Of a stretch of DNA of 64,000 bases, positions 25,515 through 34,992 are shown piece after piece. The position numbers and the translations under genes were made by a program. This DNA is from Sphingobium sp. (GTDB lineage: Bacteria > Pseudomonadota > Alphaproteobacteria > Sphingomonadales > Sphingomonadaceae). Position 1 is the first letter of the stretch. Every line of letters starts with the position of its first letter. The DNA lies in the NCBI GenBank assembly GCA_009360885.1, contig SPEL01000003.1, forward strand, positions 248,001-312,000. The letters run 5' to 3'. The notes under the pieces were generated by a model that was not told the origin of the DNA, ran no database searches, and was given only the letters and a program-made list of their open reading frames with translations.

Positions 25515-26125
25515 TTGGCGCGGTCCACATTGCCGATACGCTTATTGACCCAGCCCTTATAAAACACCTTCAGGCCGGGGTTGACGCGCACCAGCCGGTC
25601 ATATTCTGCGCGCTGCTTTGCATCCAGCCTATCCAGCATCGCCACACACAGCCGAGGCCGCCCACGATTCACCATGCATTGCTTGAATGCCAAAACGGTC
25701 TGCGCGCCTACCTTACCATCCACCGCTAGTTTTGTGCCGCACAGTTCATTGATTGACTGCTGAAACCAGCGCGAGGGCCGCGCCTTTCCGAAATTAACGG
25801 CGCTGTTAACCAGCTCCTCACCCACCGCAGGGTCAGCAATGATGACCGGCACAAAGCCCGGCTCAACCATGTAACGCTCATAATAAATGCGGTCTGCGCA
25901 CACATCGGCCTCGGTATCGCATTGTTTTGGGAAGGCCTTCATCACGCCCCCCCAGCCCGCATCCCGCGCAACCCCAATAGTGATTCCCATATTGGTTTCG
26001 CCGCCGGGGTCATTGGGGTGGTTCACATATCCGCCCTCATCCTTATAAACCCCGCCCAAAATCACGGCGACCGCCGCCGCAATCCCCGCCGATGTGCCAA
26101 AGGCCACCTTTTTCTTACTCGCCAT
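25496..26125 (-). CDS. Endolysin, glycoside hydrolase 108 type, with N-terminal membrane/SAR segment
   Basis: 209-aa phage muramidase-like enzyme. Residues ~7-27 (VAFGTSAGIAAAVAVILGG) form a weakly hydrophobic, Ala/Gly-rich segment like a signal-anchor-release sequence. The catalytic glutamate is Glu30 in YKDEGGYVNHPNDPGGETN, the GH108 signature, and a peptidoglycan-binding region follows. I use the ATG at 26125, 10 nt after GGAGG; a longer frame starts at 26185. It overlaps the holin by 11 bases. Confidence 0.88.
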   Translation of the reverse strand: MASKKKVAFGTSAGIAAAVAVILGGVYKDEGGYVNHPNDPGGETNMGITIGVARDAGWGGVMKAFPKQCDTEADVCADRIYYERYMVEPGFVPVIIADPAVGEELVNSAVNFGKARPSRWFQQSINELCGTKLAVDGKVGAQTVLAFKQCMVNRGRPRLCVAMLDRLDAKQRAEYDRLVRVNPGLKVFYKGWVNKRIGNVDRAKCGVAA

Positions 26126-26363
26126 CGCTGCGGCCCTCCTGCCTATAAATGCGTAGATAAATCGGAATGATGGCGACGCCCGCACCCACTAAGGGCCGCG
26201 CCCATGGGGGCAATGCCTCCATCATCCGTGCAAATTGTTCCGGCTCGCTCGCGGCCCACCCGGCCACAGCCCCCGCAATGATGGCCGCCTGAACAGACAG
26301 CCAGCGCCAGCAATCGCGCCAGTCATCGACCAGCGCGGACCGGAGCCGCTCAATAAATTTCAT
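26115..26363 (-). CDS. Putative holin
   Basis: 82-aa membrane protein with two hydrophobic helices (about residues 22-40, SVQAAIIAGAVAGWAA, and 57-73, LVGAGVAIIPIYLRIY), an amphipathic N-terminus and a charged C-terminus (RQEGRSDGE). It lies directly upstream of and overlaps the endolysin. Size, topology and place fit a class II holin. Family not assigned with certainty. Confidence 0.7.
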   Translation of the reverse strand: MKFIERLRSALVDDWRDCWRWLSVQAAIIAGAVAGWAASEPEQFARMMEALPPWARPLVGAGVAIIPIYLRIYRQEGRSDGE

Positions 26364-26377
26364 AGTAGATCCCCAAT

Positions 26378-26402
26378 AAAAAAGGCGACCCGCAGGCCGC
26401 CT
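26378..26402 (-). terminator. Terminator-like hairpin between tail spike and holin
   Basis: On the minus strand AGGCG...CGCCT with inner GC pairs, followed by TTTTTTATTGGGG. It ends 15 bases before the holin ATG. Its TTTTT-ATTGGG flank is shared with two other hairpins at 29280 and 29679. Confidence 0.7.
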
Positions 26403-26444
26403 GTGTCATCAAATTTTACCCGCCCGGTAGGGGCGGGTGTCACC

Positions 26445-28991
26445 CTAATCCGACAATGGGGCCTGATAATTACCCAGCCATTCGACGGAATATGGGAACG
26501 CACCGGATGCATTGTAATCGGTGAAGTAGTTGCCGGTGTGCCACAGCACCGGCATTCGCGGGCTTGCGTTCGCGGGGCCGTAAAGCCGGAATGTGATTGT
26601 CGGCCCTGCGTAAGCGCGTTTGACCAATTCGGTTTCGGTAAACGGTCCATCCCCCGCCACATTAGCGGCCTCAAACCGCGAGATACGATCAAACCCATCT
26701 GGCATCCGATAGCCCATAAAGTAGGCGGGCTTAGCTCCGGGCGCTACAGACTTGTCCGGGGTGACGTACCCCGATGTGCTGCCCGAAACGCGGACACCAG
26801 ATGAGTTGGTGTTGAAATTGATCGACTGCGGGCCAATTTGATCGACGGTCCAATGCGCGGGGTTCCACTTGTTCGCGCCGGTCAAGCGCAGGCGCTTAAC
26901 CAACAAGTCACCCGCGCTCGTGCTATCGTTAAACAGACAGTCGCCGCCGTCTGTTGTCTCAATCGCAACCATGCTGTGGTTCGTGACCTCATGCAGTGTC
27001 ATCAAGGACGCTTGATCTGCAAACTGGTCGTTTGAGGTGGTGGCTAGGTCCAGTATCTCCAGCGGCGCATTGTCCGCGCCGGTATAGACCTTACCGGCGA
27101 CCACATCCCATTCGAACATCTGCATCGGGCTTGTCGCTGCGGCGCTGTTCAAATTGAAGAAACCCCGGATAACGTCGGTCCCGCCCAATGGCCAGCAGCG
27201 GATATAGTTTTTAATCCCTCCGGTACTGCCGATCAGGCCTCTGAAATCGGACTGCGAAACGCTGTTGTCCTCATTGATCGTCAGCCAGAGGAAACCCCAA
27301 CAGATGTCGTTGCACTTGGTAATGCAGACAATGCGCCCGTCTGAAAGCTCAAATAGCTGAATATATTCAGAGCCGGTCGAGAGGGTGTTACCCCGCCCAA
27401 TATTCAGAACAGTCGTCTTCGTCACCCCAGTGGACAGCTCCACCACACGCACATAGACATTGTTGCTCGTGCCGTGCGTCGACGGATGCACCACCAGCCC
27501 TTTACCCGCGTGAACCCCATGCTTGATAATGGCGCAACCGGCCCCTTGGTGGTCATCTGATCCTGCTGACGACGGAGACGCCCCGCTGCGATTGAGTGAA
27601 ATCAAATGTGGGGGCGTGACGCCATCATGCCGGATGACGGCGGCCCCGTAGGAGCTGGTGTTACCAGCAACCAAGGGCAGCAGCGTAAAATTGCCATCAG
27701 GCGTGGCGACAGATCGAGGCGTCGTGGTGCCGCCCGGCACGTTACGGATCTTGGCGCGGTAGGGTGAACCGGAGAGCGCATTGACCTGATATTCTGTCAG
27801 GTCCAGATGATCGACCCACAAGGTCAGCCTGTTAAGCCGACCGCCCGTTGCAATTGCGCTCGCGCCGGTACTGGTGTCACCCAAAAGGATAAGGGTTTGC
27901 AGGCCGCCCGCGATGGAGTTGGCGCTGGCTGATGTCGTGGCGGAAGAAGAGGCTGGGCCGACTGCCATCATTGAGTCAGACGCCTTCCACTTGCCTGCCG
28001 CGCTGTTGCTGCCCGGTGAGACAGCCTGCGCCGCAAGATTGCCGGTCGAACTGCCCTTGGTCGCCCTTTGCACAAGCGCGCCGGATGTGTTTCGAGACAG
28101 CCCCATCCGGTTATTGCCGGTGCCCGGTGTGCCGACAGAGAAAAACCACTCATCGGCTGCGGGTACAGTACCCACCACAAGGTCAGCGCGCCATGTCAAA
28201 TTAGTGGGCGTGGAAGCAAAGCCCATCGCCGCCCATGACAGCCGGTCCTGACCATTGACCACGGTCAGCCAGCCTGACGCCAGCAGATCAGCACGGCTGT
28301 ATGTCGTACCGTTGATATAGGCTTTTTCGAGCAGGCCCGCCGCCTCAAACAGCGCGTCGAAATCAGGCGCGACGGCGTTGAATGCAAATGGGTACGGGTC
28401 TTCGGATGGAGGGTATGGGGTAGTTGACCCGGCGGGCTGCACAACGCCACTCTCAACCCACACAGTTGTCGAGCCGTACTGATTAGTACCCGTCACTTTC
28501 AAACGATAAGGAACGCCCTCAGCTTCTGATGGAAACGTGAAGTTAGGGTCGGGGTTATCAGGCCCGAATTGCTCATCACCGATGAACGGTGCCCATGACA
28601 GCGTGTCCGCGCCAGTCCAAGCGCCCAGATTATAAACACCCGCGCCGCCAACAACGGGAGTGCCGGTGATAGACGGCAGCACCGTGTTTACCGGGAGCGC
28701 AGGGGCCGCCCGCCCCGTCAAGGTGATCTGAAACTCTACCGCACTCGTACCGCTAACCCCGCGCACAATCGCGCTCTGGCTGACCCCAGCGGCCAAGGCC
28801 GCCGTCACCGATACCGCGCCCGATAATGCCACTGTGATGTTGGCGTGTCCGCTAATTTTGCTCCATGAAATCGGGGACGCCAATGCACCGGTCAGCGTAT
28901 AGACTGGCCCTGTTGCAGTGTCCGATATCGTTGCTGCTTTACTGCCGACGCGCCCACCGCCCTCCCGGTTTATTGTGCTGGAAAAGGCCAT
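26445..28991 (-). CDS. Tail spike/receptor-binding protein, BNR-repeat-like
   Basis: 848-aa structural protein. The N-terminal ~200 residues look like beta-rich Ig-type linkers (TGALASPISWSKISG and LPSITGTPVVGGAG repeats of extracellular style). Residues ~430-840 resemble a sialidase-like BNR propeller (SYGAAVIRHDGVTPPHL, AIIKHGVHAGKGLVVHPS). Position at the end of the tail genes, next to the lysis cassette, suits the host-recognition spike. Glycan target and enzymatic activity unknown. Confidence 0.7.
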   Translation of the reverse strand: MAFSSTINREGGGRVGSKAATISDTATGPVYTLTGALASPISWSKISGHANITVALSGAVSVTAALAAGVSQSAIVRGVSGTSAVEFQITLTGRAAPALPVNTVLPSITGTPVVGGAGVYNLGAWTGADTLSWAPFIGDEQFGPDNPDPNFTFPSEAEGVPYRLKVTGTNQYGSTTVWVESGVVQPAGSTTPYPPSEDPYPFAFNAVAPDFDALFEAAGLLEKAYINGTTYSRADLLASGWLTVVNGQDRLSWAAMGFASTPTNLTWRADLVVGTVPAADEWFFSVGTPGTGNNRMGLSRNTSGALVQRATKGSSTGNLAAQAVSPGSNSAAGKWKASDSMMAVGPASSSATTSASANSIAGGLQTLILLGDTSTGASAIATGGRLNRLTLWVDHLDLTEYQVNALSGSPYRAKIRNVPGGTTTPRSVATPDGNFTLLPLVAGNTSSYGAAVIRHDGVTPPHLISLNRSGASPSSAGSDDHQGAGCAIIKHGVHAGKGLVVHPSTHGTSNNVYVRVVELSTGVTKTTVLNIGRGNTLSTGSEYIQLFELSDGRIVCITKCNDICWGFLWLTINEDNSVSQSDFRGLIGSTGGIKNYIRCWPLGGTDVIRGFFNLNSAAATSPMQMFEWDVVAGKVYTGADNAPLEILDLATTSNDQFADQASLMTLHEVTNHSMVAIETTDGGDCLFNDSTSAGDLLVKRLRLTGANKWNPAHWTVDQIGPQSINFNTNSSGVRVSGSTSGYVTPDKSVAPGAKPAYFMGYRMPDGFDRISRFEAANVAGDGPFTETELVKRAYAGPTITFRLYGPANASPRMPVLWHTGNYFTDYNASGAFPYSVEWLGNYQAPLSD

Positions 28992-28994
28992 GGC

Positions 28995-29258
28995 TCAATC
29001 CTCTATCTGGAGGTAAAACGTGCCACCCATAAGGCCGCACAACCACAGCGCATCTGCCGTACCTGTTACCGACATGCCGGTGCGTAACAGCCCACCATCA
29101 CCACCCCTCGGCGGCGTTCCCGGCACACCAAAATAAGCATATCCTTCATAACCGCCCTTATACTGGGCCGTCACCTTCTTACCCGCCAATTCTGGGTAGA
29201 CCGCAGCCGCGTTTAGCCATTCCTTGCTAATCGGCAAATCGGGAAAACTCTGCGCCAT
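28995..29258 (-). CDS. Small phage structural protein, unknown
   Basis: 87 aa, Gly/Tyr-rich in the middle (YKGGYEGYAYFGVPGTPPRGG), ending YLQIED. It ends three bases before the start of the large spike gene, so the pair is probably co-translated. Likely a spike- or fibre-associated protein by context. AAAGGA precedes the ATG. No family recognised. Confidence 0.6.
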   Translation of the reverse strand: MAQSFPDLPISKEWLNAAAVYPELAGKKVTAQYKGGYEGYAYFGVPGTPPRGGDGGLLRTGMSVTGTADALWLCGLMGGTFYLQIED

Positions 29259-29279
29259 AATCCAATCCTTTCGCCCAAT

Positions 29280-29300
29280 AAAAAGAGCGGCAAAGCCACC
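29280..29300 (-). terminator. Terminator-like hairpin in the late operon
   Basis: Minus strand GTGGC-TTT-GCCGC then TCTTTTTATTGGGC, just before the 87-aa gene. Same flanks as the hairpins at 26378 and 29679. Confidence 0.6.
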
Positions 29301-29327
29301 CTGAAAAATCTCATCAGATCCCGGCGG

Positions 29328-29660
29328 TTATCCCCCCGGATGCACCCGCATTTCGGAAATCGCGGCCTGTGCCTGCTGGCGCACACCGCCCAGCGTCATC
29401 GCCTCTAAAATGCGGATACGGTCATTCAGCGCTGACATATCCCGGCGGCAAATATGACGTTCCTCCTCAAGGTCGGCCTCCAAATGCTCGATACGCTTAA
29501 TCAGCAACGCCTTTTCTGCCTTCCACCCTTTTTCAAGACGCGGAAACAGCCAGCGCCCTATAACCGCCCAAAAGGCTGACGCCGCCGCACACCCCGCACC
29601 AAAGGCCATAGACAGCGCCCCGCCATGCGGCCCCAGATAATCAATCGGCGGCTTATCCAT
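29328..29660 (-). CDS. Single-span membrane protein with coiled coil, phage late region
   Basis: 110 aa. One hydrophobic helix near residues 15-35 (LSMAFGAGCAAASAFWAVIG) followed by a charged helix with heptad character (ALLIKRIEHLEADLEEER). Context between tail genes and lysis genes suggests a lysis accessory protein, for example an antiholin- or holin-like role, but nothing proves it. A terminator-like hairpin lies on each side. Confidence 0.6.
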   Translation of the reverse strand: MDKPPIDYLGPHGGALSMAFGAGCAAASAFWAVIGRWLFPRLEKGWKAEKALLIKRIEHLEADLEEERHICRRDMSALNDRIRILEAMTLGGVRQQAQAAISEMRVHPGG

Positions 29661-29678
29661 CCCAAATCACCCACCCAA

Positions 29679-29703
29679 TAAAAAAGCGGCCAATGCCGCC
29701 CCG
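29679..29703 (-). terminator. Terminator-like hairpin in the late operon
   Basis: Minus strand GCGGC-ATTG-GCCGC followed by TTTTTTATTGGG, 25 bases after the stop of the DUF4376-like gene and about 20 before the next ATG. Confidence 0.7.
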
Positions 29704-29727
29704 AAAAATCCCATTATTTCTTGCCGA

Positions 29728-30303
29728 TTATCCGGCGGACGGCTCTTCTTCTGGCACTGGTGCGGCTACCGGAACGATAATCGGCCACCCACGAAAAACA
29801 TCAACCTTGATTGCATCCAGCGTTGTTTCTGCGGCATAAATGCGCTGACGAAGCGTGCGGCCATATTCATGGATGCTATCAATCCACGCCAGCGCCTCAT
29901 CAATCATTTCAACCAGATCATCCGCGAACATCGTGACAACGCTGTTGTCTGCCATCGTAAATGACATTTCGGTGTCCGGGTTTGCCGACGACGCCAGCGC
30001 CCGCTTAACCGATAACATTGTGATGGAATATGGTGTTGTTTCAACCGCGCCGCGTGATGTCATCGCCCCTGCGAAAACCAAACTATCCCTGATGGTCTTC
30101 GCATGACCCCAAAGCGCGGCTTGCGCGGCTTCCAATGGCAGCGCGGCAATCGGCTCTTTCTGCTCATACCATAATGGATCAACCGTGATGATTGCGCGGT
30201 CATCGCCAAGATATTGCACTTGTGCGGTGCCGGGCGGCCCGGAACTACGGGTTACATCCTTCCCCGTCATCACATCATAAATGACGAAATATTCCATATC
30301 CAT
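29728..30303 (-). CDS. DUF4376-like tail fibre assembly protein
   Basis: 191 aa. N-terminus MEYFVIYDVMTGKDVTRSS is like many phage tail-fibre-associated proteins. A central helical part (WGHAKTIRDSLVFAGAMTSRG) resembles DUF4376. The C-terminus is Pro/Glu-rich. It ends the tail-tip block and probably helps fibre or spike assembly. A second start (residue 3) is possible. Confidence 0.6.
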   Translation of the reverse strand: MDMEYFVIYDVMTGKDVTRSSGPPGTAQVQYLGDDRAIITVDPLWYEQKEPIAALPLEAAQAALWGHAKTIRDSLVFAGAMTSRGAVETTPYSITMLSVKRALASSANPDTEMSFTMADNSVVTMFADDLVEMIDEALAWIDSIHEYGRTLRQRIYAAETTLDAIKVDVFRGWPIIVPVAAPVPEEEPSAG

Positions 30304-30304
30304 C

Positions 30305-33300
30305 TTAACGCCTTTCTTCCTTCAGCATCGCTGAAAATGTCTGTATTTTCTGGGAACTATTGTCTTTGTAAGCATAGCGATTAGCTTGCAGCACATAACG
30401 ATGCGTACCCGCCTCGGCGCTACCCCGCGACCAGCCAACATAAGAGAGCGCCTGCTGCGCAAGGTCTGTGCCTGCCGCCTGTCCGATACGCTCTTCATAC
30501 GGGTATGAAACAACCACCCCGTTCACATATTTCACGAGACGGAAAATCACCCCGATGTCGCGGGGCGACTGGATTGGCAAACCAGCCTGAAAGACAATAC
30601 GGCTACCGGCCAGAACATCCGCCAATGTCATATCGACCAGATCAATCCACAGACCAATCGTCCCAATCATCGGTACTGTGAGCGTATCAGAATAAACAGC
30701 CCGTGAAACGGACTGCCCTTCGATTTTCGAGGTTATAATCGCAGCGTCTTTGATGATAGCATTTTTGATGTAGACGGTGCCGCCGATGATTTCAAAAGGC
30801 GTCTGACCGCCAGAGCCGATGCCAAAATAATCAGCCTCAAACTTCCAACCCGAAAAGCCTTGCCCCGCAAAGCCCGAAAAGCGCGCAAGACCGGTTCCGG
30901 CTGCGATTTCCAGCCCATATTTACCCAGCAACTTGCCATCGGTCGTTGCTATGGCGGTGCGATTTTCGTCAACCCGCGCTTCCGCGTCGTCAACCCGCGC
31001 ATTCAGATTAGTATCCATCTGGGACATCGCGGTTTCTTGTGTGCGGATAGCCTTGAACGATTGCGTGACGGCGGCATTGTTGTTGTATGTTGTAACAACT
31101 GAACCGCGCTCAGCTTTTATTTGCTGGATAGCAATATGCTGACCTGTTTGCCCATTTTCAGGGCGACCATTGAAGAAAAAACGACCATATCGCGTATTGG
31201 GAGGGATGGTCCCTGTGGTAAATGTCCGATTTGTATCGAAAGGTTTATGCTGCGCACCGACCAAGCCGCCCGGCGACCAACCTGTGGTATTACCATCAAC
31301 ATCCTCAAACCGGATTTGAACATATGTCTGTGCTATGTCGATCGCATTGCATGTTATACTGGCGCTAACAGTTATATTGGTTCCTACACTGGTTGCGTCA
31401 AACCGCTCACTCATAAATTGAACTAAATCACTGGCCCAGCAATACAGATAACGACCATTTTCATTGCTATCTGCCAAAGCCCAAGAGCCTTGAAATATCC
31501 AATAACCATCCAGACCGTTTTCAAAGTTCCCATTCGGAATAAGGTTAGGGTTCCCCCCGGCCTGCACCGCAAATTCCAGCGCAGCCATATCGACGCCAAG
31601 GGCTGATAACGCCTCCTGCTGGATGGAGGAGGCGGCTAGGTCAGTGCCGGTCGAATAGGGTTGCGGGCTGCTACTATCCTCCGAAACCTTCTTAAACTGC
31701 GGCTCACTGGCCCACATCCAGCTATCCGCCGCACCTTCGTTGGTGTCGCTTTTACGAATAACCGCAACAGCCTTCACTGCTCCAGCAGGAGCTTGCGCCT
31801 TCACCCCACGGCGCGGGTTCCATCCGTCACGGTTACGACCGCCGGTGGACAATGCCATCCAATCGGTGACAGTTCTGCCCGGCAATTCATTCCCGGCGCT
31901 GTCCACCCACAGGATAATGAATCGACCAAGCGTGTTATGGGCAGCGAGCAGTGCAGAAAAATCATACCACGCCAGCGCCTCAACAGAAACAGTTTGCCGC
32001 CAATCCGCCGCACTATCCGTTCCGGTCCGTCCGGACTGGTGAATGGCCAGAGCGTTAACGCCCTCTATATGCCAATCGTCACCCTCAGGTAGATTGCGTC
32101 CAAAGGTCACATTCGGTTGGTTTGTCCAGTTATCCCAGCCCTGTGTGCCAATGGCTAGGGCCGCATTATCAAACATATTGCCAGCGCCGCCCGCAGCAAC
32201 TTCCTGCCGCAACCGCGCCAGCGAGCCTGTGGGGCTGTTGAGCGCCAGCCAGTTTTCAGACACCACCGCGCCTTGGGCAGTCAGGTCCTCACGGATTTCC
32301 TCAATCTCTGTGGCATTGGCAATAACGTCATTCTTCGCCGCTTCCGCAGCATCGCGTGCCTCATCCGCCGCCGTCATGGCTTCGGCTGATATGCGCTCGG
32401 CCTCGGCTATCTGATCTTTTTCCTCCTGATTTGCACCATTGGTTGCGTTGTCCTCTGGCTTGCCCGGGCCGGTCACTAAATCCCAATCAGCCTCTACCGG
32501 CCCGGCGAGGCGGGTCCAGTCTGCATTGCCATCGGCAGGCGCGCTGCCTGTAATCGGCCCATCAACCGCGCATAACCAGCGTGATCCATCAGCCAGATTG
32601 ACTATATTGCCGCGATAATAGGATTCTTCAGGGTCATATTCACCGCGTTCGTTTTGGGGGTCGAGCGACTGTATATCACTGGCATTATGCACGGTCTGGG
32701 TTAGCACGGCCTGCTGCGCCAGACGCCAGTAGGGCGCGGATACAGCCATTTGCTCAACACTCGCCACCGGGGGCAGCGCGCTACCGTCAGACGCCAGCAC
32801 ACCGCCTGCGGCGCCAATGCGCACAGGCAGTACATGCAACTGCCCCAGCCAGTCGATAACCGGCACGGCATTAATACTCTGCGCCACGGACAATATCACG
32901 TCCCGCGCCGTGGTCTGTTCGCGCACAGCGACGGTCAAATTCCATGGGCATGCCGCATCCAGCGCCAACAGGCTGGCGGCATTGACCCGCGCCGATGCCC
33001 CGCGAATTTCGGCAATGCGCCCGATAATCGCCCCGGCCTTACGCACCCAACCACCCGCACCGCCATTATCACCGCGCGCGTGGAAGGTCAGCAACCCATC
33101 CGGCGCAGCGCCCATTCGCACATAGCCCCCGGCCAGCGCCGTGGCCCAGCGGCCAGAGGGGACCGTCGCGGCCTTTAATGCGGCAAAGCTGGCGTGGTTC
33201 GCCATAGGCAGGCTGAACCGCACCAACCTGTCCATGGCGGTATCCGCGCCATTGATGGGGCCGTCATTAATCTGATAGATATTATCCACCGGGTCAATCA

Positions 33301-33808
33301 GGGTGGCGGAAACATAGCGCATCACCCCGAAAATCAGCGGCTTTACCGTGCCCTTAATATCCTCCGGCCCCTCTGCCCCGCCGGTGCCCGCATAGGTGCG
33401 CAGCAACGGTTCATCCAGCCAGACATCATCCACGCCGATGCTGATGGCCGCCATGCCATCAGACACCGATGGCTGATCCTTCACCCGACCGTCAAAGCGC
33501 AGGATAAAATCAGACCATGCACCGCCCAAGGGGCCGCGCCACAAACGCACACGCGCATCATGCAGGGATAGCGCAGGCAGGCCCGGCACCGCGCCAATAT
33601 GCACCTGCATTTCACCCGTCGGGGCAATGATGTCCCCGCCAAAGCTGCCGTCAAAAAAATCATAACGCAGCACCGGCAATCGGGCGATAGCAGGCCACCA
33701 AGTTTCACCATCCAGATGGCACAGGCGCGGGTCATCATGGCTGCATAAAAAAAGACTGGTTGCGACACCAGCCTGATAGCCATCAATACGGCACAGGGTT
33801 GCTATCAT
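30305..33808 (-). CDS. Tail tip / host-specificity protein
   Basis: 1167-aa protein. The N-terminal ~330 residues form a baseplate-hub-like part (FDGRVKDQPSVSDGMAAISIGVDD, QSINAVPVIDWLGQLHVLP). A linker with heptad-like repeats (AEAMTAADEARDAAEAAKN) follows. A carbohydrate-binding-like module sits near 770-890 (NPNLIPNGNFENGLDGYWIF), then a C-terminal part with AIATTDGKLLGKYGLEIAAG as in lambda J-type central fibres. It overlaps its neighbour by four bases (ATGA-type). Adsorption determinant by context. Confidence 0.8.
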   Translation of the reverse strand: MIATLCRIDGYQAGVATSLFLCSHDDPRLCHLDGETWWPAIARLPVLRYDFFDGSFGGDIIAPTGEMQVHIGAVPGLPALSLHDARVRLWRGPLGGAWSDFILRFDGRVKDQPSVSDGMAAISIGVDDVWLDEPLLRTYAGTGGAEGPEDIKGTVKPLIFGVMRYVSATLIDPVDNIYQINDGPINGADTAMDRLVRFSLPMANHASFAALKAATVPSGRWATALAGGYVRMGAAPDGLLTFHARGDNGGAGGWVRKAGAIIGRIAEIRGASARVNAASLLALDAACPWNLTVAVREQTTARDVILSVAQSINAVPVIDWLGQLHVLPVRIGAAGGVLASDGSALPPVASVEQMAVSAPYWRLAQQAVLTQTVHNASDIQSLDPQNERGEYDPEESYYRGNIVNLADGSRWLCAVDGPITGSAPADGNADWTRLAGPVEADWDLVTGPGKPEDNATNGANQEEKDQIAEAERISAEAMTAADEARDAAEAAKNDVIANATEIEEIREDLTAQGAVVSENWLALNSPTGSLARLRQEVAAGGAGNMFDNAALAIGTQGWDNWTNQPNVTFGRNLPEGDDWHIEGVNALAIHQSGRTGTDSAADWRQTVSVEALAWYDFSALLAAHNTLGRFIILWVDSAGNELPGRTVTDWMALSTGGRNRDGWNPRRGVKAQAPAGAVKAVAVIRKSDTNEGAADSWMWASEPQFKKVSEDSSSPQPYSTGTDLAASSIQQEALSALGVDMAALEFAVQAGGNPNLIPNGNFENGLDGYWIFQGSWALADSNENGRYLYCWASDLVQFMSERFDATSVGTNITVSASITCNAIDIAQTYVQIRFEDVDGNTTGWSPGGLVGAQHKPFDTNRTFTTGTIPPNTRYGRFFFNGRPENGQTGQHIAIQQIKAERGSVVTTYNNNAAVTQSFKAIRTQETAMSQMDTNLNARVDDAEARVDENRTAIATTDGKLLGKYGLEIAAGTGLARFSGFAGQGFSGWKFEADYFGIGSGGQTPFEIIGGTVYIKNAIIKDAAIITSKIEGQSVSRAVYSDTLTVPMIGTIGLWIDLVDMTLADVLAGSRIVFQAGLPIQSPRDIGVIFRLVKYVNGVVVSYPYEERIGQAAGTDLAQQALSYVGWSRGSAEAGTHRYVLQANRYAYKDNSSQKIQTFSAMLKEERR

Positions 33809-34638
33809 GCGTCACCCGCGTAAGATTCTAGGTCAACAATATTGGCCTGAAACTGCCAGCCCGCGCTCGCCTTAGCCTGTATTGTGCCAAGGTCCCCCAC
33901 CAATGGCCCAAAATATATGCGGTTTTGCAAATCATCATCGGCGTCCGGGTCCGTCACCAGCACTATCGGCCCGGTGCCGCCCACCCGCTCTATCATCGGC
34001 TGCACCGCCGCCTTCACCTCATCCTTATAGAGACTCGCGAAGGATAGGCCGGTGCTGCGGTTCTTCATGCCCCGGCGGCGCAGGAACACCCCGCGCGATG
34101 ACCAATCCACCGTGCCGCTATCCCGCACACCGAACGCCCCGCCAAAATCAAAATTCCGTTCCGGTTGGAACGCGCAGCCAAGGGCGATGCGGGCGATGGA
34201 GAAAGTCTGCCCGGCGGATGGCGCGGTTATCAGCACCCGCCAATAGCGGGCCACCACCGGGCCGCCCGCCCGGCGGTAAAATCCCCTGCCCCGGCCACTA
34301 ACCGGTGCGTCACCAATCAACAGGGATAATTGCGGTATGACACCCGCCGTAAAATTTGTGCCCGCAAAGGATGGACCCTGCGCCGATGTGGCACCATCCA
34401 CCTGCACGGACCAGCCCACCCCGGCACCATCAATACAGATCAGCGCCGCACTATCTACCGCCACATCCGCGCCCATATCAATCATAATGCTATTGCCGCC
34501 TGCATCGGAAACAGCGCGCCACACCACCCCCATATGGTCATTACCCAGATAGGCCGCATCATGCCCCGCAACCGTGCCGGTGGCAGATACTATTGTCATG
34601 GGCAGAGGGCGAAAGAATACAGCCTTACTCATCCCCAT
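33805..34638 (-). CDS. Phage tail/baseplate protein, unknown family
   Basis: 277 aa, beta-rich, with a discoidin-like look in the first half (GVVWRAVSDAGGNSIMIDMG, ARYWRVLITAPSAGQTFSIARI) and PERNFDFGG...SRGVFLRRRG in the second. Between the tape measure and the tail-tip gene. Probably a distal tail or tip component comparable in place to lambda L or K. Function is inferred from order only. Confidence 0.65.
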   Translation of the reverse strand: MGMSKAVFFRPLPMTIVSATGTVAGHDAAYLGNDHMGVVWRAVSDAGGNSIMIDMGADVAVDSAALICIDGAGVGWSVQVDGATSAQGPSFAGTNFTAGVIPQLSLLIGDAPVSGRGRGFYRRAGGPVVARYWRVLITAPSAGQTFSIARIALGCAFQPERNFDFGGAFGVRDSGTVDWSSRGVFLRRRGMKNRSTGLSFASLYKDEVKAAVQPMIERVGGTGPIVLVTDPDADDDLQNRIYFGPLVGDLGTIQAKASAGWQFQANIVDLESYAGDA

Positions 34639-34991
34639 AGCTCCATCGCCGTTGTTTCATTTTCCCAATCACTTTCATATCGGGCGGTCAGGCACACACG
34701 GTCCACGCCCAGTTCACCGTCCATCAGACGCCAGCACGGCACCCCGGCGGACAGGTCAACCTCCACCAGATCATCCACCCGCACACCATAACGTGACCGT
34801 TCCACCCCCATCAGGCTGGCACGCACGGTCAGGCTGGCATTCGCATCTGCCTCATTTTCAAAATATCCGGTGGCAGGTGCCTTCTGCCCGTCACCCGCAT
34901 TGGGGTAGCGGGCCTGAATGGCCGGGTCAGAGACGATGACGATGATCGCCTCTCGCTTGGCCGCGATAATATCCGCCGGTAAAGCTGGCAT
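34629..34991 (-). CDS. Phage tail protein, unknown
   Basis: 120 aa, overlapping the downstream gene by 10 bases and following the tape measure by one base. Starts MPALPADIIAAKREAIIVIV. No motif I recognise. Place suits a distal tail or tip adaptor. Confidence 0.6.
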   Translation of the reverse strand: MPALPADIIAAKREAIIVIVSDPAIQARYPNAGDGQKAPATGYFENEADANASLTVRASLMGVERSRYGVRVDDLVEVDLSAGVPCWRLMDGELGVDRVCLTARYESDWENETTAMELWG

Positions 34992-34992
34992 A